From Alphaproteobacteria bacterium (GTDB taxonomy: Bacteria > Pseudomonadota > Alphaproteobacteria > Micropepsales > Micropepsaceae), in contig JAPLPI010000399.1 in the NCBI GenBank assembly GCA_026400305.1, positions 1 to 7,027 on the forward strand: a stretch of 7,027 nucleotides of DNA. Direction: 5' to 3'. Shown in pieces: positions 1-6,272 of the stretch. Numbering within the stretch: the stretch's first letter is position 1; the number at the start of each line of letters is the position of its first letter. The position numbers and the translations under genes were made by a program. The notes below the pieces were generated by a model that searched no databases, had not been told where the DNA came from, and saw only the letters and a program-made list of their open reading frames with translations.

Positions 1-273
1 CTTGCCATGCTCGGCGCTGATGGCGCGAGCCAGCACGTCCTTCTTTGCCTCCAGCAGGCGGCGCATCTCGTACATCACCTTGACGCGCTTGGCCGGCGGG
101 GTGGCAGACCAGCCAGGAAAAGCAGCACGCGCCGCCGTCACGGCGGCGTCGACCTCTGCCGCACTGCCGGAGGCCGCCTGCCCGGTCTGTTCGCCCGTAG
201 CGGGGTTGAAAACCGGCGTCCCGCCCATGCTGGGCACGGTTTTGCCGAAGATAATGTGGCAGATGCTGTCCAT
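1..273 (-). CDS. mmsA: Methylmalonate-semialdehyde dehydrogenase (CoA-acylating), N-terminal part, cut by window edge
   Basis: On the minus strand, 91 codons run from ATG at 273 down to base 1 without a stop, so only the N-terminus is present. The translation starts MDSICHIIFGKTV and contains VFNPATGEQTGQ, SAAEVDAAVTAARAAFPGW, PPAKRVKVMYEMRRLLEAK and AISAEHGK. These are the standard opening elements of aldehyde dehydrogenases (NAD-binding domain start), and the wording fits the MmsA/IolA branch best. That family oxidises methylmalonate semialdehyde to propionyl-CoA with NAD+ and CoA, in valine or myo-inositol breakdown. The catalytic Cys lies outside the window, so the branch assignment rests on N-terminal resemblance only; another CoA-acylating or ordinary aldehyde dehydrogenase is possible. 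An in-frame stop lies just upstream (304-306), so the start must be between them, and ATG 273 is the only ATG there. A G-rich stretch directly upstream may serve as a weak ribosome binding site. It is transcribed divergently from the receptor gene. Confidence 0.8.
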   Translation of the reverse strand, partial: MDSICHIIFGKTVPSMGGTPVFNPATGEQTGQAASGSAAEVDAAVTAARAAFPGWSATPPAKRVKVMYEMRRLLEAKKDVLARAISAEHGK

Positions 274-489
274 GCCCCCATCTTTAGCATGGCGACGGGA
301 TTTTCAAAGGTTTGGGACCGGGCCGAATTTTGGCGCCCGGATAACGGGGTCATTTCGCTGCATACCCTGTCCGCAGGGCTGCGACGCGGAAAGTCAGCTG
401 CATCGATTATGTGCAAATAACTGCCCGCGATTTGATCTGTCATCCGACCGAAAAATCCGTATACGCGTTTTTTTGGGGAATATCGCGCC

Positions 490-518
490 CTGTCACGAAT
501 CCGAATCCAAACTGTCGT
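490..518 (+). promoter_or_regulatory. Possible PhoB-type half-sites (CTGTCAC and CTGTCGT, 22 bases apart)
   Basis: CTGTCAC at 490-496 and CTGTCGT at 512-518 both resemble the CTGTCA(T/C) heptamer of Pho boxes. Their starts are exactly 22 bases apart, twice the 11-base repeat of that operator. The heptamer between them at 501 does not match, and a further CTGTCAT at 437-443 is out of register. The sites are about 250 bases upstream of the receptor start. This would suit phosphate control of a receptor/hydrolase pair, but the match is incomplete and could be chance. Confidence 0.2.
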
Positions 519-610
519 GGAAAAAATGTCTTGTGCGATGACACGCACTAGTTCCCGTTCCGCCGACGGTTACTCACATTTCGTGCATATGTAAAAACCG
601 CGAACTAAAA

Positions 611-640
611 TTCACAAAATTGTCGCTATCGTCTTGTACT
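611..640 (+). promoter_or_regulatory. Weak candidate sigma70-type promoter for the TonB receptor
   Basis: TTCACA (611-616, five of six matches to TTGACA) is followed after 18 bases by TGTACT (635-640, four of six matches to TATAAT). This would start transcription near 647 and give a leader of roughly 120 bases. It is the best pair I found by eye upstream of the receptor, but the -10 element is poor and the region is not otherwise distinctive. Confidence 0.2.
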
Positions 641-754
641 AAATCCACGAGGCATGACGCTGCATTTGCGAACGGTGAGCCGCTATCAAAAAGGCTGAAC
701 TGAAATCTGCGAGAGCTTCGCGTCTTTTTATGCGCGTATGTGCGAAGAAATAAT

Positions 755-760
755 GGGGAA
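755..760 (+). promoter_or_regulatory. Ribosome binding site of the TonB receptor
   Basis: GGGGAA lies five bases before ATG 766. A second in-frame ATG at 772 is only two codons later; the spacing favours 766, and both give the same signal peptide core. Confidence 0.5.
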
Positions 761-765
761 TTGAT

Positions 766-3453
766 ATGAAAATGCGTGCGGCGAAGATCCTGATGGCGGG
801 CGTTAGCCCCCTGTTCCTGCTGGCGATGACGGGGCCTGTCCTGGCCCAGTCCACGGCGACCCAGGCGATCGAGAGCTCCGTCGAATCCGTAACTGTGACA
901 GGCGAAAGTCAGATGAGCGGCATCATGAAGCCGATCACTGTTCCTAAGGAGCGCTCGACCATCACCCAAGACTTCATCGATAAGCAGCCCGCCGGCCAGT
1001 CGGTGTTCGAAATGATGAACAAGGTGCCGGGCTTCAACTTCACTAACAACGACCCCTACGGTAATTCGGGCGGTAACGTCCGTATTCACGGCTTTGACGG
1101 TAACCACATCTCGTTCACATGGGACGGCATGCCGCTGAACGACACCGGCAATTACTCTATCTACACCAACCAGGTCGCTGATTCCGAAATCATCGGTTCA
1201 GCCAGCGTTAATCAGGGTACCACCGACGTGGATAGCCCTACCGCCGCCGCAACCGGCGGCGTTGTCGCCATCGTGAGTGCCAAGCCGAAAGATAAATGGG
1301 GCGTCATGCTGGATTCCAGCGCTGGCACCAACAGCTACAAGCGCGAATTCCTCCGTCTCGATACCGGCGAATTCGGTCCCTGGAACACCGTCGCCTTCGC
1401 TTCCTTTTCCTATACCAGCTACAACAAGTTTAGGGGCTCAGGCTCTCAGAATAAGCAGCAGTTTAACGCCAATATCTACCAGGATCTTGGTGAGTTGGGC
1501 TGGGTGCAGCTGGCGATGCACTGGAATGAAAACCGCAATCATTTCTACAATAACCCCACATTCTATCCAACTACGTCCACCTTGCAGACGGTTAACGGTG
1601 TGCTGACCGGCGTAACCCCGTTCCCGCTGGTAACCGGTGGCCCTAGCGCACCGGTCCTAGCCTATGATTCTGTCGATGGCAGCTTCACTGGCACTGGCGC
1701 AGTCACCAATGCCTTAGGCTACGGCTTGAATTACGACTATCTACCCACTTGCACCCGCGTACCGGGAGCAGCCGGCGCGCAGAATGATGCGGGCTGCAGC
1801 AGCTTCTACGGCGTGCGTATCAATCCGTCCAACACGGGCAACGTCCGCCTGTCCTCACTGTTCCACCTGACCGACAAAGTGTCGCTGACGGTCGACCCGT
1901 CCTTCCAGTTCGTGCTAGCCAATGGCGGTGGCTATACGTCGCTCAGCGAAACCGATCCGCGCCTGGCCGGCTCGAAATACCCTGGCGTGAAGGGGGGGGA
2001 TCTTAACGGCGACAGTGACACATTGGACACCATCGGCGTCTATAGCCCGAGCAATACCAACACACTTCGTTATGGCATCAATACCTCGCTGGTGTGGCAT
2101 GTGAGCCAAGACCATTCGCTGCAGCTGGCCTATACCGGCGACTTCGGCTTCCATCGTCAGACTGCCCAGTACAGTTTCCTGAAATCCGATGGCATGCCCT
2201 GGGATCCCTTCGGTGGCTACCGGGATGTCGCCAACCGCGTGCTGTCGGTGGACGGCGTAGCGTTGCGCAATCGTGACCGCCGCAGTCACGCCTTTCTCAA
2301 CCAACTAGCCTTCGCCTATGAGGGCAAGTACTGGGAAGACATGGTTCATGTAAGCGCCGGCGTGCGCTCTCCCTTCATGACCCGCGACCTTAACCAGCTC
2401 TGCTACCTGCAGGTCACCGGCGCCTCCAATATTGGCTTCCCGACCTGCACCAGCGGCACACCGACGTCGGCGTTGCAGGCCAACGGCGGAGTAACCCTGC
2501 CGCAAGCGCCGGGCGTCTCCGCTGCGGTGGTGAACGGCCTGTATGTGCCGCCGGCGCAGAAGACGGTGAATTTCAGCCGCGTTCTTCCAAATATAGGCAT
2601 CTCCATGTCGCCGTTCGGCGCGCAGCATCAGTTCTTCGTAGATTATGCTGCTGGGCTCGCCGCGCCGCGTACCGACAACCTGTACAACGGCGGCAACAAC
2701 GGCAAATGCGTCACCGCCGGCGTTTCCACGCCCAATGCGGCAGGCTGCGTCTATTCAAGCTTCTCGACAGTCACTCCGGAAACCAGCACGAACTACGATA
2801 TCGGCTACCGCTATGTCTCCGACATGGTGACCGCGTCCATCACAGCCTACAATACTCAGTTCAAGAATCGCATCGTTACCAGCTTCGACCAGGATCAGGG
2901 CATTTCCATCGACCGCAATATCGGTTCGGTGAATGTCGACGGCGTGGATGCAGAAGCCAATGTGGCGCTGATGCCGGACCTCTCCTTCTATAACTCGGTC
3001 TCCTATACCAAGAGCCGGGTCAGCGCCGGTCCCCAGGCCATCATCCAGGTGGGTGCGGGCGGTACGCCAGTCAACCTGGGGGGTAAGACCTTGGTGGAAA
3101 CACCCGACTGGACCGCTTCGCAGCGCATCGAATGGAAGATCGCGGGCTGGACGCTCGGTCTGGGCGGCAAGTATGTCGGTTCACGCTTCGCCACTGACAA
3201 CAATGACTTCAAGACCCCCAGCTACTATGTCGCCGATGCCGATATCAGCTACGACCTGGGTGGGATCGGCTGGAACGGTTCCTACCTCAAGCTGAACGCT
3301 TTCAACATATTTAACGAAAGGTATTTGGGCTCTATCTCATCCAAGACCTGCTACATCCCGACCCTGGCGTCCTCCAGCGCCTGCGGTTCGCTGCCTTCTT
3401 TTGCCATCGGCGCACCCCAGACCTTCCAGGTCACCCTGCGCTCTGTGCTCTAG
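766..3453 (+). CDS. TonB-dependent outer-membrane receptor
   Basis: This gene encodes an 895-residue outer-membrane receptor of the TonB-dependent family, which takes up bulky or scarce ligands using energy from TonB-ExbB-ExbD. Residues 1-27 are a Sec signal peptide ending Val-Leu-Ala. A TonB-box-like ESVTVTG sits at about 40-46. The plug domain spans about 60-172 and includes the VRIHGFDGNHISFTWDGMPLND segment. The rest is a 22-strand-type beta barrel with long loops, ending near the family-typical FNIFNERY. There is no N-terminal secretin/STN extension, so a sigma/anti-sigma signalling role is unlikely. All eight cysteines form four close pairs (329/344, 546/561, 648/661, 862/873), and DLNGDSDTLD (412-421) looks like a calcium loop. 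The last residue is Leu rather than the usual aromatic. The ligand cannot be told from sequence; the adjacent S1/P1-type hydrolase suggests a phosphorus- or nucleotide-related nutrient (inference only). A strong terminator follows. Confidence 0.93.
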   Translation: MKMRAAKILMAGVSPLFLLAMTGPVLAQSTATQAIESSVESVTVTGESQMSGIMKPITVPKERSTITQDFIDKQPAGQSVFEMMNKVPGFNFTNNDPYGNSGGNVRIHGFDGNHISFTWDGMPLNDTGNYSIYTNQVADSEIIGSASVNQGTTDVDSPTAAATGGVVAIVSAKPKDKWGVMLDSSAGTNSYKREFLRLDTGEFGPWNTVAFASFSYTSYNKFRGSGSQNKQQFNANIYQDLGELGWVQLAMHWNENRNHFYNNPTFYPTTSTLQTVNGVLTGVTPFPLVTGGPSAPVLAYDSVDGSFTGTGAVTNALGYGLNYDYLPTCTRVPGAAGAQNDAGCSSFYGVRINPSNTGNVRLSSLFHLTDKVSLTVDPSFQFVLANGGGYTSLSETDPRLAGSKYPGVKGGDLNGDSDTLDTIGVYSPSNTNTLRYGINTSLVWHVSQDHSLQLAYTGDFGFHRQTAQYSFLKSDGMPWDPFGGYRDVANRVLSVDGVALRNRDRRSHAFLNQLAFAYEGKYWEDMVHVSAGVRSPFMTRDLNQLCYLQVTGASNIGFPTCTSGTPTSALQANGGVTLPQAPGVSAAVVNGLYVPPAQKTVNFSRVLPNIGISMSPFGAQHQFFVDYAAGLAAPRTDNLYNGGNNGKCVTAGVSTPNAAGCVYSSFSTVTPETSTNYDIGYRYVSDMVTASITAYNTQFKNRIVTSFDQDQGISIDRNIGSVNVDGVDAEANVALMPDLSFYNSVSYTKSRVSAGPQAIIQVGAGGTPVNLGGKTLVETPDWTASQRIEWKIAGWTLGLGGKYVGSRFATDNNDFKTPSYYVADADISYDLGGIGWNGSYLKLNAFNIFNERYLGSISSKTCYIPTLASSSACGSLPSFAIGAPQTFQVTLRSVL

Positions 3454-3471
3454 GCGTGATAACATTGTGAG

Positions 3472-3507
3472 CGAAGGCCGGCGGTCCCGCCGGCCTTCGT
3501 CTTTTTT
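3472..3507 (+). terminator. Strong rho-independent terminator after the TonB receptor
   Basis: A perfect 12-base-pair GC-rich stem pairs 3472-3483 (CGAAGGCCGGCG) with 3488-3499 (CGCCGGCCTTCG) around a GTCC tetraloop. It is followed by TC and six Ts (3502-3507). It begins 19 bases after the receptor stop codon. There is no matching T-run on the opposite strand, so it works for plus-strand transcription only. The hydrolase start codon is 11 bases beyond the T-run. Confidence 0.9.
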
Positions 3508-3518
3508 GGGTTAACAGA

Positions 3519-4529
3519 ATGCGTAAACTGCTTCTGGCCTGCGCCTTGATGGCGATGCCCGTGCCTGCCTCGGCCTGGGGTTATTTGGGCCATCACATGA
3601 TCGGCGAAGTGGCGGTGAAGAATTTTCCTGCTGAAATGCCGGCATTCTTGCGCACGCCGCTCGCGGTGGCGCAGATCAGCGCCCTGTCCCAGGAACCGGA
3701 CATTTCCCGGGGTGCCGGCCAGCCGCATGACGCAGACCTTGATCCTGGCCATTTTCTGGATGTATCCGACAACGGTACCATCCTGGGCGGGCCGAAATTG
3801 TTGGTACTTCCCGCCACGCGCCAGAAGTACGACACCGCGCTGCGCGCTGTTGGCAGCGATCAGTACAGGGCGGGCTTCCTGCCGTACAATATCATGGAGG
3901 GCTGGCAGCAGCTGGTGCATGACTTCGCGCTGCTGCGCGCTTATCAGGCGTCCGAGAAATATGCACCGGCCTTCAAAGTCAGCGCCGCCGACCGGCGGAG
4001 CTATGCTCGTCTTCTGGATTTGCGCCGGATGCTGGTGCTGCGGGACCTGGGCGTGTGGGCACATTTTGTCGAGGATGCCAGCCAGCCCCTGCATGTCAGC
4101 GTACATTACAATGGCTGGGGCAATGGTCCTAATTCGGAAGGTTTTGTCACCGGCCCCGGGCTACATGCCAAATTCGAGGCTGCCTTTGTCAGCGCCAACA
4201 TCCATGCATCCGATATTGCCGCGGCGATGCAGCCTTATCAACATTGCGACGATAGTTTACAGTCCTGCACGCAGGACTACCTCGCCGCTAGCGCCCGCTG
4301 GACAGTGAAGCTGTATCAGCTCGAGAAGGCCAGCGCGTTTGACGCCCCGACTGCTGAATCCAGGACATTCACAGTCCTGCGCCTGGCCGAAGCGGCCAAT
4401 CACTTGCGCGACATGGTGGTGGATGCTTGGCGTGCCTCGCGCGAGGTTTCGCTGGGCTACAAGATCAAGACCCCGGTCATCGACTATGAGGCTGGCAGGG
4501 CGATCATGACCCTACAGTCGATGGACTAG
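3519..4529 (+). CDS. Secreted zinc-dependent S1/P1 nuclease / phospholipase C family enzyme
   Basis: This 336-residue exported hydrolase belongs to the three-zinc S1/P1 nuclease and phospholipase C superfamily, which cleaves phosphodiester bonds in nucleic acids or phospholipids. Residues 1-19 form a signal peptide ending Ala-Ser-Ala, so Trp20 becomes the mature N-terminus, as the fold needs because that residue binds zinc. The remaining ligands follow in family order: His25, Asp61, His78 (GHFLD), His182 and Asp186 (HFVED), His192 (QPLH), His216 and Glu220 (LHAKFE). In P1 nuclease the last ligand is Asp; Glu is what phospholipases C carry. Ligand spacing (His192 to His216, 24 residues) and length fit the nuclease branch better. 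Cys243 and Cys250 may form a disulfide. ATG 3519 is chosen because it gives the complete signal peptide; the only ribosome-site hint is GGG at 3508-3510. It probably acts in the periplasm or outside the cell. A strong terminator lies directly upstream. Confidence 0.9.
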   Translation: MRKLLLACALMAMPVPASAWGYLGHHMIGEVAVKNFPAEMPAFLRTPLAVAQISALSQEPDISRGAGQPHDADLDPGHFLDVSDNGTILGGPKLLVLPATRQKYDTALRAVGSDQYRAGFLPYNIMEGWQQLVHDFALLRAYQASEKYAPAFKVSAADRRSYARLLDLRRMLVLRDLGVWAHFVEDASQPLHVSVHYNGWGNGPNSEGFVTGPGLHAKFEAAFVSANIHASDIAAAMQPYQHCDDSLQSCTQDYLAASARWTVKLYQLEKASAFDAPTAESRTFTVLRLAEAANHLRDMVVDAWRASREVSLGYKIKTPVIDYEAGRAIMTLQSMD

Positions 4530-4669
4530 CTCGCACGTCCTTCGGCATTCCTAGGAACCTTGTCTTTTCGGCTCCCGATGGCTTGTGGCTTCCGGAGTTT
4601 TTGGCCAATCTGCTCACAGAATAGGCAAAACCCGGTCCACGGATTTGCATAAAAATGGGGCAGGAAACC
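4530..4669. promoter_or_regulatory. Spacer upstream of amtB
   Basis: This region must end the hydrolase transcript and probably starts the amtB one. It has a weak hairpin (CTCC 4572-4575 with GGAG 4594-4597, wide loop) followed by TTTTT at 4598-4602, which could be a poor terminator. It also has a perfect 10-base palindrome TTCCTAGGAA (4548-4557). A sigma54-like pair (GG at 4634-4635, TTTGCA at 4644-4649) has 11 instead of 10 bases between GG and GC. None of these is convincing alone. Confidence 0.35.
4662..4667 (+). promoter_or_regulatory. Ribosome binding site that favours GTG 4670 for amtB
   Basis: AGGAAA lies just before GTG 4670 at usable spacing. The upstream in-frame ATG 4655 has no purine-rich site before it. 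A protein starting at GTG 4670 begins (M)INAADTAWILTATALVLLMT, matching the usual start of Amt proteins without a signal peptide. Confidence 0.5.
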
Positions 4670-5887
4670 GTGATAAACGCCGCTGATACCGCGTGGATTT
4701 TGACCGCCACGGCGCTGGTGTTGTTGATGACCCTCCCGGCCTTGGCGCTGTTCTATGGCGGGCTAGTCCAGGCCAAGAACATCCTGTCGGTGCTGGTTCA
4801 ATGCGCCGCTGTGGCCGCCATCTGCTCGGTGCTCTGGTTCGCGGTCGGTTATTCGCTGGCCTATAGCGGCGACGGCTACTGGCTAGGGAACGGCGCGGCC
4901 TTCTTCCTGAACGGCATGGCGCGCGATTCTGTGCGGGCCGGAACCCATCTTCCCGAAAGCGTCTTTGTGATGTTCCAGATGACCTTCGCGGTCATCACGC
5001 CTGCGCTGATCATCGGCGCATATGTCGAGCGTATCCGCTTCGCTGCTGTGTTGCTGATTTCGGCACTGTGGATGCTGATCGTCTATGCGCCGGTGGCGCA
5101 TTGGGTGTGGGGCGGCGGCTGGCTGGGCAAGATGGGCGTGATGGATTTTGCCGGCGGCATCGTGGTGCATGTTACCGCAGGCGTTTCGGCGCTGGTCATC
5201 GCCTGGATGATCAAGCCGCGTCATGATTTCCCCCACCGCATCCGCCCGCCGCATGCACCCTGGATGGTGATGGTGGGCGCCTCGCTGTTGTGGGTGGGCT
5301 GGTTCGGATTCAATGCTGGAAGTGCGCTGTCATCGGGCGCCGATGCCGGCATGGCGATGCTGGCGACGCATCTGTCGGCCGCCAGCGCCACCCTAGTGTG
5401 GATGGCGATTGAATGGATCAAGTTCGGCAAGCCCAGTCTGGTCGGCGCGGTCACCGGCACCATCGCGGGACTGGCCACCATCACCCCCGCTGCCGGCGTG
5501 GCGGGCCCGCTGGGCGCGGTGCTACTGGGCGCCGCAGCGAGCTGCGTTTGTTATCTGGCGGTTTGGCTTGTCAAGCGCGTGATGGGCGTGGACGATGCGC
5601 TGGACGTGCTTGGTGTGCATGGCGTTGGTGGGGCGCTGGGCACTTTGGCTCTGCCGCTGGTGGCACTGATTGGAAGTGGCACGGGCCATCTCAATCATGT
5701 TCCGGTGCAGCAATTCACCGTGCAGGCCATCGGCGTGGTGGCGGTTGCTCTGTTTTCGGCGATCGCCACCTATCTGATCACCAGGCTGGCAGATATGCTG
5801 GTGGGGCTGCGTGTCGATCTTGAGCATGAAACACTGGGCCTTGATTTCGCCACCCACGGCGAGTCCGGCTATCACATGAACCGCTAG
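4670..5887 (+). CDS. amtB: Ammonium channel AmtB (Amt/Rh family)
   Basis: This inner-membrane ammonium channel has 405 residues from GTG 4670, or 410 from ATG 4655. Eleven hydrophobic segments are expected for the family, and the translation is hydrophobic throughout. Pore residues are all present, counting from GTG: Phe106 and Phe214 (Phe gate), Trp147 and Ser218 (ammonium site), Asp159, and the twin histidines His167 and His317. Each sits one number below its E. coli mature-protein counterpart, which supports the GTG start and shows there is no long signal peptide. Motifs include ALFYGGLVQAKN, DFAGGIVVHVTAG, GWFGFNAGSA and LGVHGVGGALGT. The cytoplasmic tail keeps the GLDFATHGESGY element, which takes part in PII binding and gating. 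The PII gene follows nine bases downstream, so the two are surely co-expressed. Regulation by nitrogen status is expected from the family, but no clean NtrC or sigma54 site is visible. Confidence 0.96.
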   Translation: MINAADTAWILTATALVLLMTLPALALFYGGLVQAKNILSVLVQCAAVAAICSVLWFAVGYSLAYSGDGYWLGNGAAFFLNGMARDSVRAGTHLPESVFVMFQMTFAVITPALIIGAYVERIRFAAVLLISALWMLIVYAPVAHWVWGGGWLGKMGVMDFAGGIVVHVTAGVSALVIAWMIKPRHDFPHRIRPPHAPWMVMVGASLLWVGWFGFNAGSALSSGADAGMAMLATHLSAASATLVWMAIEWIKFGKPSLVGAVTGTIAGLATITPAAGVAGPLGAVLLGAAASCVCYLAVWLVKRVMGVDDALDVLGVHGVGGALGTLALPLVALIGSGTGHLNHVPVQQFTVQAIGVVAVALFSAIATYLITRLADMLVGLRVDLEHETLGLDFATHGESGYHMNR

Positions 5888-5890
5888 GAG
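5886..5890 (+). promoter_or_regulatory. PII ribosome binding site overlapping the amtB stop codon
   Basis: AGGAG at 5886-5890 shares two bases with the amtB TAG stop (5885-5887) and lies six bases before the PII ATG. This arrangement suggests translational coupling of the channel and its regulator. Confidence 0.75.
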
Positions 5891-5896
5891 CTCGGC

Positions 5897-6235
5897 ATGA
5901 AACTCGTCGTTGCCATCATCCAGCCGCATCGGCTGGACAGCGTGCGCGAGGCCCTGACGGCCCTCGGCATTGACGGCATGACCGTGACGGAGGTGCGCGG
6001 CTATGGCCGCCAGCGCGGCCATACCGAGATTTATCGGGGCGCCGAATACACCATCTCCTTCACGCCCAAGCTGAAGGTGGAAGTGGCGCTGCCCGATGGC
6101 CGGGTTGAAGATGTCATCGCCGCTATCACCAAGGCGGCCCGCACCGGCAAGATCGGCGACGGTAAGATTTTCAGCATGGACCTGCAATCAGCCCTGCGCG
6201 TGCGAACAGGCGAGACCGGCGACGACGCCCTCTAA
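5897..6235 (+). CDS. glnK: Nitrogen regulatory protein PII (GlnK/GlnB family)
   Basis: This 112-residue protein has the exact length of the classic PII trimer subunit, which senses ATP/ADP and 2-oxoglutarate and controls AmtB, adenylyltransferase and nitrogen two-component signalling. The T-loop is intact: GYGRQRGHTEIYRGAEY (35-51), with Gln39 for 2-oxoglutarate binding and Tyr51, the uridylylation site. Lys58, the B-loop TGKIGDGKIF (83-92), and Arg101/Arg103 with RTGE are also present. Position 9 is Gln (IIQPHRLD) where most PII proteins have Lys (IIKPFKL). The name glnK is chosen because of linkage to amtB; sequence alone does not separate GlnK from GlnB. The gene order is channel first, PII second, the reverse of the common glnK-amtB order. 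The start is fixed by AGGAG six bases upstream and by the conserved MKLV N-terminus. Confidence 0.95.
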   Translation: MKLVVAIIQPHRLDSVREALTALGIDGMTVTEVRGYGRQRGHTEIYRGAEYTISFTPKLKVEVALPDGRVEDVIAAITKAARTGKIGDGKIFSMDLQSALRVRTGETGDDAL

Positions 6236-6272
6236 GCTTGCCCTTTGCGGGGGGCTGTGGAATTCATGCCCA

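Larger units (their letters stand above)
274..765. promoter_or_regulatory. Divergent intergenic region between mmsA-like gene and TonB receptor
   Basis: This 492-base stretch separates two divergently transcribed genes and must hold both of their promoters. Open frames cross it on both strands, but none has a recognisable product and they run into the neighbouring genes in the wrong frame. The half nearest the receptor is less GC-rich than the genes. Items seen: CTGTCA-type heptamers at 437-443, 490-496 and 512-518; a T7G4 run at 468-478; a possible -35/-10 pair at 611-640; and a 6-base inverted repeat CTTCGC (716-721) / GCGAAG (742-747). No clear Fur box, riboswitch fold or terminator was recognised. 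Confidence 0.6.

Noticed and set aside
406..411. CATAAT on the minus strand as a -10 element for the mmsA-like gene
   Set aside because: No acceptable -35 hexamer is found 16-18 bases upstream on that strand.
2..541. Long plus-strand open frames over the mmsA-like gene and the intergenic region
   Set aside because: Their products are low-complexity Ala/Arg/Ser-rich and match no family. The minus-strand frame from 273 gives a clear aldehyde dehydrogenase N-terminus.
716..747. CTTCGC/GCGAAG inverted repeat just before the receptor
   Set aside because: Six base pairs around a 20-base loop would be unstable, and there is no T-run; too weak for a riboswitch or attenuator call.
3450..4106. 218-codon minus-strand open frame opposite the hydrolase
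   Set aside because: It lies antisense to a gene with a full set of zinc ligands and a signal peptide, and its His/Gln/Arg-rich product looks like a GC-driven shadow.
4548..4557. Perfect palindrome TTCCTAGGAA
   Set aside because: A single 10-base palindrome without repeats or flanking symmetry is easily chance; no regulator is suggested.
4571..4602. Hairpin plus TTTTT as a terminator for the hydrolase gene
   Set aside because: The stem has only four Watson-Crick pairs and a loop of about 18 bases, too weak to call as a terminator.
5522..6187. 221-codon minus-strand open frame opposite amtB and PII
   Set aside because: Both plus-strand genes are unmistakable and the antisense product has no recognisable motif.
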